DNA of 64,000 bases from Hydractinia symbiolongicarpus (Eukaryota; Cnidaria; Hydrozoa; Anthoathecata; Hydractiniidae): assembly GCF_029227915.1 (NCBI RefSeq), contig NC_079875.1, positions 31,999,501 through 32,063,500 on the forward strand. The letters are read 5' to 3'. Shown here piece by piece: positions 22,101 to 32,669 of the stretch. Within the stretch, counting starts at the first letter, position 1, and each line of letters starts with the position of its first letter. Below the pieces are notes generated by a model, which saw only the letters and a program-made list of their open reading frames with translations, was not told where the DNA came from and searched no databases. Position numbers and translations under genes: made by a program.

Positions 22101-25100
22101 ATAGAATTGATAAACGAGGCATTAAAAACAGAAGGCAAGTGTTATATATTTGCGATTTTTCGTATTGATCGATTTTTGTATTGATACAGCAGAATTGACA
22201 TTTAGGGTCAACAAAATCGTCTCAGTTTCCATATATTTTGGAAGTAAAATTGATAAACCAGGCATTTAAAAGCGGCGATGTCTCATATACTTGCGATTTT
22301 TCGTATTGATACCAGATAATTGTCATTTAGAGTTAACAACCTCGTCTCAGGTTCTTATATTATAGTCCTAAAGTTCTAACGAGGCATTTCAAAGTAACGA
22401 GTGTCATGTATTTGCGATTTTAGTATTGATACAAGATAATTGTACTTTAGAGTCAACAACCTTGTCTCAGGTTCTATATATTTTAGCCCTTAAATTGATA
22501 AACGAGGCATTTAAAAGAGACGAGTGTTATATATTTGCGATTTTTCGTATTGATACAAGATAATTGTCATTTAGGGTCAACAGCCTCGTCTCAGGTTCTA
22601 TATATTTTACCGTAAAATTGATAAACGTGGCATTTAAAAGAGACAAGTGTTATATATTTGCGATTTTTCGTATTGATACAAGATAATTGTCATTTAGGGT
22701 CAACAACCTCGTCTCAGGTTCTATATATTTTACCGTAAAATTGATAAACATGGCATTTAAAAGAAACAAGTGTTATATATTTGCGATTTTTCGTATTGAT
22801 ACAAGATAATTGTCATTTAGGGTCAACAACCTCGTCTCAGGTTCTTATATTATAGTCCTAAAGTTCTAACGAGTCATTTCAAAATAACGAGTGTCATGTA
22901 TTTGCGATTTTAGTATTGATACAAGATAATTGTACTTTAGGGTCAAAAACCTTGTCTCAGGTTCTATATATTTTAGCCCTTAAATTGATAAACGAGGCAT
23001 TTAAAAGAGACGAGTGTTATAATTTGCGATTTTTCGTATTTATATAAGTTAATTGTCATATAGGGTTAACAACCTTGTCTCAGGTTCTATATAATTTTGC
23101 CAAAAAATTGATAAACGAGGCATTTAAAAGAGACGAGCGTCTCATATGTTTGCGACTTTTTGTATTAATACAGTATAGCTGTATTTTAGGGTCAACAATT
23201 TCGTTTCAGGTTCTTATATTATAGTCCTAAAGTTCTAACGAGACATTTCAAAGTAACGAGTGTCATGTATTAGCGATTTTAGTATTGATACAAGATAATT
23301 GTAATTTAGGTCAACAACTTCGTCTCAGGTTCTATATATTTTAGCCGTAGAATTGATAAACGAGGCATTAAAAACAGCAGACAAGTGTTATATATTTGCG
23401 ACTTTTCCTATTGATACAAGATAGTTGTCATTTAGGGTCAGCAACCTTGTCTCAGGTTCTAAATATTTTGGCCGTAAAATTTATATAACGAGGCATTTAA
23501 AATTGACGAGTGTCTCATATATTTGCGATTTTTCGTATTTATACAAGATAATTGTCATTTAGGGTGAACAACCTCGTCTCAGGTTCTATATAATTTTGCC
23601 ATAGAATTGATAAACGAGGCATTTAAAAGAGACGAGCGTCTCATATCTTTGCGACTTTTTGTATTAATACAGTATAGCTGTATTTTAGGGTCAACAATTT
23701 CGTTTCAGGTTCTTATATTATAGTCCTAAAGTTCTAACGAGACATTTAAAAGTAACAAGTGTCATGTATTAGCGATTTTAGTATTGATACAAGATAATTG
23801 TAATTTAAGTCAAACCCCTTGTCTCAGGTTCTATATATTTTAGCCCTTAAATTGATAAACGAGGCATTTAAAAGAGACGAGTGTTATATATTTGCGATTT
23901 TTCGTATTGATACAAGATAATTGTCATTTAGGGTCAACAGCCTCGTCTCAGGTTCTATATATTTTACCGTAAAATTGATAAACGTGGCATTTAAAAGAGA
24001 CAAGTGTTATATATTTGCGATTTTTCGTATTGATACAAGATAATTGTCATTTAGGGTCAACAACCTCGTCTCAGGTTCTATATATTTTACCGTAAAATTG
24101 ATAAACGTGGCATTTAAAAGAAACAAGTGTTATATATTTGCGATTTTTCGTATTGATACAAGATAATTGTCATTTAGGGTCAACAACCTCGTCTCAGGTT
24201 CTTATATTATAGTCCTAAAGTTCTAACGAGACATTTCAAAATAACGAGTGTCATGTATTTGCGATTTTAGTATTGATACAAGATAATTGTAATTTAGGTC
24301 AACAACTTCGTCTCAGGTTCTATATATTTTAGCCGTACAATTGATAAACAAGGCATTAAAAACAGCAGACAAGTGTTATATATTTGCGACTTTTCGTATT
24401 GATACAAGATAATTGTCATTTAGGGTCAGCAACCTCGTCTCAGGTTCTATATATTTTAGCCGTAAAAATGATAAACGAGGAATTTAAAATTGACGAGTGT
24501 CTTATATATTTGCGATTTTTCGTATTGATCGATTTTTGTAATGATACAGCAGAATTGACATTTAGGGTCAACAAAATCGTCTCAGTTTCCATATATTTGG
24601 CCGTAAAATTGATAAAACGAGGCATTTAAAAGAGACGAGTGTTATTTATTTGCGATTTTTCGTATTGATACAGGATAATTTTAATTTAGGTCAACAACTT
24701 CGTCTCAAGTTCTATATACTTTAGCCGTACAATTGCTAAACGAGGCATTAAAAACAGAAGGCAAGTGTTATATATTTGTGATTTTTCGTATTGATCGATT
24801 TTTGTATTGATACAGCAGAATTGACATTTAGGGTCAACAAAATCGTCTCAGTTTCCATATATTTTGGCCGTAAAATTGATAAACCAGGCATTTAAAAGCG
24901 GCGATGTCTCATATACTTGCGATTTTTCGTATTGATACCAGATAATTGTCATTTAGAGTTAACAACCTCGTCTCAGGTTCTTATATTATAGTCCTAAAGT
25001 TCCAACGAGGCATTTCAAAGTAACGAGTGTCATGTATTTGCGATTTTAGTATTGATACAAGATAATTGTACTTTAGAGTCAACAACCTTGTCTCAGGTTC

Positions 25101-26361
25101 TATATATTTTAGCCCTTAAATTGATAAACGAGGCATTTAAAAGAGACGAGTGTTATATATTTGCGATTTTTCGTATTGATACAAGATAATTGTCATTTAG
25201 GGTCAACAGCCTCGTCTCAGGTTCTATATATTTTACCGTAAAATTGATAAACGTGGCATTTAAAAGAGACAAGTGTTATATATTTGCGATTTTTCGTATT
25301 GATACAAGATAATTGTCATTTAGGGTCAACAACCTCGTCTCAGGTTCTATATATTTTACCGTAAAATTGATAAACATGGCATTTAAAAGAAACAAGTGTT
25401 ATATATTTGCGATTTTTCGTATTGATACAAGATAATTGTCATTTAGGGTCAACAACCTCGTCTCAGGTTCTTATATTATAGTCCTAAAGTTCTAACGAGT
25501 CATTTCAAAATAACGAGTGTCATGTATTTGCGATTTTAGTATTGATACAAGATAATTGTACTTTAGAGTCAAAAACCTTGTCTCAGGTTCTATATATTTT
25601 AGCCCTTAAATTGATAAACGAGGCATTTAAAAGAGACGAGTGTTATAATTTGCGATTTTTCGTATTTATATAAGTTAATTGTCATATAGGGTTAACAACC
25701 TTGTCTCAGGTTCTATATAATTTTGCCAAAAAATTGATAAACGAGGCATTTAAAAGAGACGAGCGTCTCATATGTTTGCGACTTTTTGTATTAATACAGT
25801 ATAGCTGTATTTTAGGGTCAACAATTTCGTTTCAGGTTCTTATATTATAGTCCTAAAGTTCTAACGAGACATTTCAAAGTAACGAGTGTCATGTATTAGC
25901 GATTTTAGTATTGATACAAGATAATTGTAATTTAGGTCAACAACTTCGTCTCAGGTTCTATATATTTTAGCCGTACAATTGATAAACGAGGCATTAAAAA
26001 CAGCAGACAAGTGTTATATATTTGCGACTTTTCCTATTGATACAAGATAGTTGTCATTTAGGGTCAGCAACCTTGTCTCAGGTTCTAAATATTTTGGCCG
26101 TAAAATTTATATAACGAGGCATTTAAAATTGACGAGTGTCTCATATATTTGCGATTTTTCGTATTTATACAAGATAATTGTCATTTAGGGTGAACAACCT
26201 CGTCTCAGGTTCTATATAATTTTGCCATAGAATTGATAAACGAGGCATTTAAAAGAGACGAGCGTCTCATATGTTTGCGACTTTTTGTATTAATACAGGA
26301 TAGCTGTATTTTAGGGTCAACAATTTCGTTTTGGGTTCTTATATTTTAGTCCTAAAATTGA
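16146..26361 (+). repeat. Large satellite array, ~123-126 bp monomer, plus orientation
   Basis: About 80 tandem monomers. A representative unit runs GTATTGATACAAGATAATTG, then TCATTTAGGGTCAACAACC, TCGTCTCAGGTTCTATATAT, TTTAGCCGTAAAATTGATAA, and ACGAGGCATTTAAAAGAGAC followed by GAGTGTTATATATTTGCGATTTTTC. Measured spacings are 121-126 bp, with some monomers lengthened by a duplicated CGATTTTTGTATTGATACAG block. Several monomer variants alternate: GTCCTAAAATTG, GCCCTTAAATTG and GCCGTACAATTG types. The first 2.5 kb are irregular; beyond about 18.9 kb higher-order repeats appear. No gene is called inside it. The same family lies at 547-870, 2640-3350 (minus) and 62850-64000 (plus). Confidence 0.97.
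18900..26320 (+). repeat. Higher-order repeats within the satellite array
   Basis: Blocks of many monomers recur almost unchanged. An ACTTTAGAGTCAACAACC landmark falls at 19674, 20941, 22444 and 25070, giving spacings of 1267, 1503 and 2626 bp. The stretch 21601-22100 matches 23101-23600 at exactly 1500 bp with single-base differences, and 18988-19233, 20255-20500 and 24384-24629 are near-identical. This shows repeated unequal exchange of multi-monomer units, with unit lengths of about 10, 12 and 21 monomers. Confidence 0.9.
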
Positions 26362-26839
26362 TACGCTTCATTTCGCATTCTTCTACGAACGCTTCGATTT
26401 CCCCTATACTTGACAGCGACCTAGAGCTCTTAGTTTTGTGGTAATCAGACACATCGCCCCCACCCTTGTAAATATGACAGCTAAAGCTGTACACAACATA
26501 TCCACATGTGGTGTAATGTTTTGGATAATCGAGTCCTTTAGATATTGGTTTAGATGCTTGTTGAATTGCCATGTTCTTATCCTATTTCAGTCCTCCAACA
26601 TCTGGGTATCGTCCTCGAGGCCTTGATATTCAATATCCTCCACGTTGTCCTTCCTTGCCTCCTGTTCAATCTCGTCGTGAAGGGTTGTCCCTACCGAAAT
26701 TTGATCCCTTGCCTTGTTGCAGTAGAAGGCAACGGTATGCCGCACACTCTGTAGTCTATCAGCAAGGGCGTTGCGAGTTGTTGCCAGCGGTGCTGATGCG
26801 GTGCTGTATAGTTTGTATAGCATTCTTAAACCAACTCAT
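26339..26839 (-). pseudogene. Unknown frameshifted gene in a GC-richer island
   Basis: On the minus strand an ATG at 26839-26837, just after a TATA-like TATATAATAAAG, starts MSWFKNAIQTIQHRIST and soon stops. An overlapping frame continues with TTRNALADRLQSVRHTVAFY, then the acidic EIEQEARKDNVEDIEYQGLEDD and a stop at about 26587. A third piece (26572-26339) reads KGLDYPKHYTTCGYVVYSFSCHIYKGGGDV and runs into satellite. The pieces lie close together and look like one gene broken by indels. Base composition is clearly less AT-rich than the flanks. I do not recognise the family. The plus-strand open frame 26571-26903 is judged a shadow. Confidence 0.4.
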
Positions 26840-29170
26840 CTTTATTATATACACGGTTTTTTGGAAAAATGGTGCTCTGGCGTTTGCTCAATTTTTTGCC
26901 TAGCAAGCCTGGATTTTTCCTCCACTTGCGTTAGGGACTTACCCTTGATATGCATAACTAACCACCGCTTATTAGTGATTTTACTCCACTTGCGTATGAT
27001 AGCACTGAGCTTTACTGCGCATGCGTTGATTTTTTGATGATTATTAGCGGCATTTTGTGCAATAAGGCGTGACGAAAAGTTGTGACGTTGCAAGTAAAAT
27101 TGTGTGTGGTAATTTTTACGAGAGTTTGACCGTGTATTTTGGAAAAGTGTGGTTATAGTTACCCCCTGAACTAGCTACATGAGCTCCAATGTCTTCACGA
27201 AAAACGAATTTATATCACTCTCGGTAAAACGTTTTGATATATATCACATATCACGTAATATTTACTCCTAAAAAGTGATGACGTTTTTTCGTATAGAATT
27301 ATTTAAAATCATTTATAGGGAATATGCGTGACAGATCAAATGTCAAGAAGAAGTTATAAACACAAATCTTTTTTAAAAAATTCAATAATGAATACCCCTT
27401 TTGACAATAAATGTGTCTTCTCAGACTTAACAGCTGTAAAATCTCCATTAGAAAGTATTATGGACAAATACTTTTTTATTACTTTTGTTATAATCTTGAG
27501 AAGGCTAGAAGTGTTTCTAACCAATGACATTATCTCCACCAAGTAAAGAATCTAGAAACTGTAAATCTACTTGTCATTTCCTCATTAAAACCCAGCTTTA
27601 TTAGCATTTAATTTCTTATTAATAATTTTTATTAAGTAATAAGTACAAAATAGTTGTATTTGTTCTCCGTTACCATGTAATTTTGGTGTTACTTGGAATT
27701 ATTTTTTCTGGCTTTACAATTTCAAACTTTCTTCATCCCTTAATTAGGTACACAGTGCCAGCAACTTCTCACACCTTAGGTCTTTAAGTTCGCATTTCTT
27801 TTTTATTTTATGTATTTTAAAATAACAGTCGTATTATGTTGGGCAAAGTTTTATTTCGCATACCCACAGAATTAGTTAATCACTTCATTCTAACAACTGG
27901 CTAAAATAAACGAATGTGAATGCGGAAGAAAAACAAAGCCGTAGGCTCTTTTATGAGCTAACTCTTGTCCCACGATGTTATATTGCTGTGCCATAGACAC
28001 ACGATTCACAAAAATCTAAAGAAACCCTGGATTTACTTGTATCTTATTAAACATTATATCTTATTAAACAACATTTATAGATGTATTTATAGACACCTTG
28101 GTGATTATGCCATTTCTGTGCTTATCAGTTTTGATTTGGTTTTGATTAATTTTTTGGTTTATACTGCGCAGTTTGTGTTTTTGAAATCTCTGACTTCACC
28201 TTTTGATATGAAACTTTGAACAAGTTTAAACAAGAAATATTTTAGCATAGCAGACAATAATAAGGCAGTAAAGTAAGGAGTCATTCCTAGTTTATAATAA
28301 TGTTATTTCTTGCAGTGGAGAGATTTTTTCTCTCACATTTACTACGCCAAAACTCAAAATTATTTCAATGGCATTTACGGTCAATTGTATTTTTAAAACT
28401 GTTTTACTGCCTCAGGGTGCGTTATTCGGTAACCACAAAGACGTTTTCTCGGGCAGAAACATAAGCGATTTTTGGTCTTTTACGCGAAAGATTTTCATTA
28501 GGATTTATTTTAAGCTACTTTTATATCAAGGGATGCCTTTTATCAATACTTGGGAAAATAATACTTTAAATGCACTCTACACATGTTTTAAAGTTTTTCA
28601 CCTGTAAAGTTTGCTCTTATAAATAAATCAGTAGCTACTTTATATGACGTCACAATATGACAGACATATCTTACAAGCAGGGCTCAGACCAAAGTATGGT
28701 GGTCGGCGAGAATAAAAAGACGCTGTCATTAAAAACAACCTTCACAACCGTTATTACTCATATTCAACAATTTTTCTTTAGTAGTATTACACTGTATACT
28801 TTGTGTTACGCTTTTTTATAAGCAAAACGGCAGTTTGGCTTATAAGAAATGTAACTTAAGTTTTTCTGTTTTAAAGGCTCGATTGTTTTTTATCTGTTGC
28901 ACAATAATAATCCACCAAGGGAAGTCCATATTTTAGAACCAGAAAAATAAAAAAGCTTGCATGTCATACTATTGTATTCCTATAAGACTGTTTATTTATA
29001 AAAATGATAGAAATATAAATTTTCTATTAAATACTACATCATCGTTTTATTAACCCTTTTCTTGTTTTGGTTTTTTACATCTTCATCTTATTTAAAATCG
29101 CTTAAGTCCTAACACACATGGGCTATAATTATCTAAAGCAGGCCTGCCATGGCAGTATAACGTGTGAAGG
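26840..29170. other. Non-coding interval
   Basis: Several 60-90 codon open frames exist (27328-27546 plus, 26845-27093 minus, 27965-28219 plus) but none shows a known domain or a clear splice context. 26845-27093 minus could be more of the element at 26339-26839, but this is a guess. No repeat array or RNA gene seen. Confidence 0.35.
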
Positions 29171-29178
29171 AGAACAGA

Positions 29179-29345
29179 TAAAGACGTCTTTACGACGTTT
29201 TGGTGCCTACAGGAACGTCTTTAAAACGTCTCTAACACGTCACAGAAAGACGTCTTTTTCCCGTATGTCAAAGACGTCTTTAGGTGTTACGCTTTTAGAT
29301 GGGTCAGAGACGTCCCAGCGACGTCTCATCTGGTAAACGCGTGTT
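29179..29345. repeat. GACGTC-palindrome cluster
   Basis: Five GACGTC hexamers (starts 29183, 29249, 29273, 29309, 29320) lie within about 143 bp, three of them inside AAGACGTCTTT, plus several ACGTCT variants. The spacing is irregular. The stretch is open in one frame as a K-T-S/R-R rich peptide, a typical by-product of such repeats, not a gene. Confidence 0.7.
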
Positions 29346-30970
29346 TAAGACGCCTCGTGTTTATTGGGAGGGGCTAGGATTAGTGTCACAGTAAAAAATG
29401 ACTTATTTTTATTCATTTTTAAATAAAGTGCTAGCAGATCACCCGATTCCTTTAAGTTTGCGAGAATGTTATTTCTCGCAGTGAAAAAGTCTCTATTGTC
29501 ACAGTTAATACGTCAAAGTTCGCAATAATTTTACTGCCGACCCACGGTCAATCGTTTCACTATCAGGATCAAACTAAGATAATAAAAGTAAGGGAATCCA
29601 AAGGTGAAATCGCAAAGTATATAGGTATAAACATTAATTGGTAAATTATTGTGGACCGTTGCACAAGCATCAAGGGAAAGTAAATTTTATTGTTCACTTT
29701 AGAACCTAAGGGAATAACATTTAAAGTATGTAATATGTGTAACAACCGATAATTGATCACACCATTTATTAAAATTTAACGATGCATAGATTTATATATC
29801 TCAAAAGTGCATTAATTATTTTTTCAAAAAACCTAATTGACCAAATCTGCCTGATCAGATAGCGTGTGTAGGCTAAGCATGTCAGTTTGGAAAGAATACT
29901 TCCTCACGTAATTCATGATTATAATAAAGATGAGCAAATCCGAAATCGCAATTGCAAAGTAAGTATTTGTAGTTTGTTTTCAATAAATGAATTAAATTAT
30001 TTAAAAGTAGTCGTACCATGCATCTTTTAAACAACTCATTTGAAGGGGAAAAGATTCCCCTTTAAGTTTCGTATATACATTCTTTTTTATAGATAGATCA
30101 GTTATTTAAAACCGCTCGTCGATGAATATTAATGTGAAGAAAAAGCCAAGTATCATGCGAAAACAGTCCTACAAAATAATTTGTGAAGACGCTAATTATT
30201 TTTTTTAAAAAGCAGCATTGCAATAGCTAGGAAAAAAATAAAAAAATAACTCAGCCCTCGTTAACCGAGTTTTCATTATTTTGCAAAAGCAAGTGGTCAA
30301 CTTCTTGTCTTTGTATCATTTTGAAATTAAGCGACCAACGACCGCGACCAAAGACCGCGACAAAAGGACCAAGATACACGCCCATTTTTTTAAGCTCTAA
30401 TTGATATTATTCGAAATTCTTTGACATGTTAGTTTTTTGCGTTAAGTGATATTTATACAGAATTTTTGAAAAGTAAATTGATACGCGCTGGCGTGCTTAA
30501 TAACAAATATGATCATCACCAACCAAATTTTAGGCAAAGCCCTTACGAGCCGGATATTGGTGGTTGACTACATAGGGCAATTTCGACCTACATTACTATT
30601 TCGACAAATATTTAAGTACTGTGCTAAGCTTTGTTCCAGGATACATACTTCATTTTTTGTTACTAGCGCAAACTCTAAAAAGTCGTTCAGAAGAATGATA
30701 AGATTAAAAAGAAAGAAAGCAAATAGAAAAGAAGAAGAAAAATCAAAAAGAGAATGAAAATGAAATGAAATGGTTAAATGTGAAGTGGTGGTATGAAATG
30801 TTTTTATTTTTTTTTTAAAAGTGCGCAAATTATTATATGCATTTTCCTCTCCACAACAGCCTTCGCATAAATTCTTGCTGTGCTAAAAATTATTATATTA
30901 TGGATACCTGAAATTACTGTTCAAAATTCTGAAAATTCCATGATCAAAGCATAAACCAAGTAGTACAATC
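29346..30970. other. Non-coding interval
   Basis: AT-rich, no gene recognised. An 82-codon frame at 30509-30757 ends in a lysine-rich tail (KRKKANRKEEEKSKRE) caused by A-rich sequence. A (TG)n tract lies at 30989-31004, just inside the next element. Confidence 0.4.
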
Positions 30971-31734
30971 TCTATATTAATACGCCTTGTGTGTGTGTGT
31001 GTGCGCACGGTGAGGTCATGGCACACAAATCACGGGTCACTTTCTTACGACGTGGCGTGACGCTAAAATTTAACAAATTAAAAAAACGGGAACAGGGGGT
31101 TACTGAAGCCCCACGGGGCCGTTATAGATAGTATCTCACGGAAACAAGTTGTTTATCAACTGAAAAAAGAAAACCAAAGCGAAGAAGGATGTCTGTTTTT
31201 CAAATTAATCCTGGAAAAGTTATTTTAAATTCGAATATGAATGTAATTCGAATCTATAATGTAAAAAACAAATGATTGTAAATGCATCATACATTGTAGC
31301 TATACATTTTCAATTCTCTCTCGGGTGTTTGTTTTTAACACTACAGAAGAGCTGATTTCGTATCACTGAAAAATGTTGGATATATTTTAATTTGTTATAC
31401 TTTTTTTCCTGGTGTACTTCTGAAATGGCAAAGCAAGTATAAAAGTTTTGTGTATTTCGCTTTTTACGTAACGGTTGTGTTTTTGTTGCACTTGCTTATG
31501 TTTTTAGACGCTTTGTTTTCGCGGTTATAAACATAGAATAATGCAGACTGTGAGCAGCCTCGATCCCATGGCTTTAAACTCTTTTTGTCATCTCGTTATA
31601 AAAGAGACAAAGAGTTCGGTGTCGAGGTTGAAATTAGAGTTTTGAAAATTCAAATTACTGTGTTGTTATTGTTTGGTGTCTCTTACATCGTTTAATAAGA
31701 GATTCAGTGGATTTTCCCACAGGAATTCGGCTAG
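30971..31734 (+). mobile_element. Non-autonomous Helitron-like element, short copy
   Basis: Starts TCTATATTAATACGCC at 30971 and ends CTAG at 31731-31734, followed by T. The 3' hairpin GTGG-ATTTTC-CCAC lies at 31707-31720, 10 bases before CTAG. TC start, hairpin and CTRR end followed by T are the Helitron hallmarks. Patches match the long copy at 8646-10578 (near both ends and around the internal hairpin), so this is an internally deleted sibling of 764 bp. No coding sequence. Confidence 0.75.
31555..31630 (+). other. Second copy of the Helitron internal hairpin
   Basis: CAGCCTCGATCC (31555-31566) faces GGTGTCGAGGTTG (31618-31630), keeping CCTCGA/TCGAGG. Inside it AACTCTTTTTGTC (31577-31589) pairs with GACAAAGAGTT (31606-31616), with a two-base bulge. 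This gives a two-stem rod of about 76 nt. Confidence 0.65.
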
Positions 31735-32039
31735 TATTCCAGTCGTCGATGACTTAGCTGAAAAAGAATTTTATAAATTTTTTTTGACTCCATCGGATTG
31801 GGTTTATTATTTTTTGCGAAATTTCTCGCTAAAGTCAAATCGCAAAAATAAGTTTCAGGGAATTACCCTAATTAAATTATATTAAAAAAAAATCTCAATA
31901 TGCTTTGATAATGAAAGATTCTCGACAATTATTAATAGTATTACCAATTAAAGATAAACCCTTATATTGTCTGACTTGATTCTCCAATTCTAAAATTAGA
32001 AAAAGAGACGGTTACATAGCGCGACTTTACGTATATATT
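31735..32039. other. Non-coding interval
   Basis: AT-rich; nothing recognised. Confidence 0.4.
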
Positions 32040-32392
32040 GCTTTAAAAAGTCCTCCACTTTAACATCAAGAAGGTCTCGGCTTTTAAAAAGACAGATAGC
32101 TTTTTCCTTGATAATACTTCCGTTGACAAGAATATTTTGTGAACGCGCGTTTTTAAAACCATAGAAAAACTTCAAGGTCGTTGTTGGTACTCGTTTTCAT
32201 TTTTTTTCGTCTGGAGTTGATTTGATCTGAACGTTTGATTATTTTTATTTTGTTTGCACTCCAGGTCAAGACAGTGCTTTTCTTGACACCATGTTCTTCA
32301 GCGATGCTTTTGTTTGTACTTTTGCCCTGTGCAATTTTCTCCAGCGGTTTATATTTATCGGTTACAGAGATGTTTACTTGCTTCATTTTCAT
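32040..32392 (-). pseudogene. Tigger/pogo transposase N-terminus (CENP-B-like HTH), truncated
   Basis: The minus frame from 32392 reads KYKPLEKIAQGKSTNKSIAEEHGVKKSTVLTW (key words), the first helix-turn-helix of Tigger/CENP-B-like transposases, then DLEVFLWF and a stop at about 32155. One base away the homology resumes with KNARSQNILVNG and IIKEKAICLF, which start the second DNA-binding HTH, until about 32040. So there is a single frameshift, and the DDE catalytic domain is absent. Full-length members are about 450-550 residues; roughly 110 remain. It would have bound the element's terminal repeats. Confidence 0.85.
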
Positions 32393-32539
32393 TCACACAG
32401 TTTTAAATTGCCTTTTTCACCCCAAAATTTTGAATATTTTTTTGGACGACATTGGATGACATTGCATTGCGTTCTTTTTCTGTACGTAAATTATCTACGT
32501 GGTTTAAAAACATTGGGTGTGCTTTGGTTTAGTTTGTCG

Positions 32540-32665
32540 TATTTTGTAGCATTTGATATTTTGAGCTCGTTATATAGGGGATTTATTGGTTCAGGGGACG
32601 GAAAATTCGGTTTGCTAATTCAACGGTTCGTTATATCGGGGTTCGTTATATAGAAGGAACTTAAG
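32540..32665 (-). mobile_element. Tigger/pogo 5' terminal region
   Basis: On the minus strand, upstream of the transposase start, TATATAACGAACCCCGATATAACGAACC-like words occur twice (TATATAACGAA near 32640-32655, GATATAACGAA near 32625-32637, ATATAACGAGC near 32565-32580). These ATAACGAA-rich ends are usual for Tigger-type terminal repeats. No 3' end was found. Confidence 0.6.
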
Positions 32666-32669
32666 GTAG

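Noticed and set aside
16146-26361. CRISPR-like array
   Set aside because: Head-to-tail satellite monomers without unique spacers, in a eukaryotic context.
16146-26361. CENP-B box in the satellite
   Set aside because: TTTCGTATTGATACAAG was compared with the TTCGnnnnAnnCGGG pattern and does not fit.
26571-26903. 110-codon plus-strand frame
   Set aside because: Antisense to a more protein-like set of frames that has a TATA-like box and start codon.
27328-27546. Overlapping 72- and 62-codon frames on both strands
   Set aside because: No domain, splice site or codon bias to support either.
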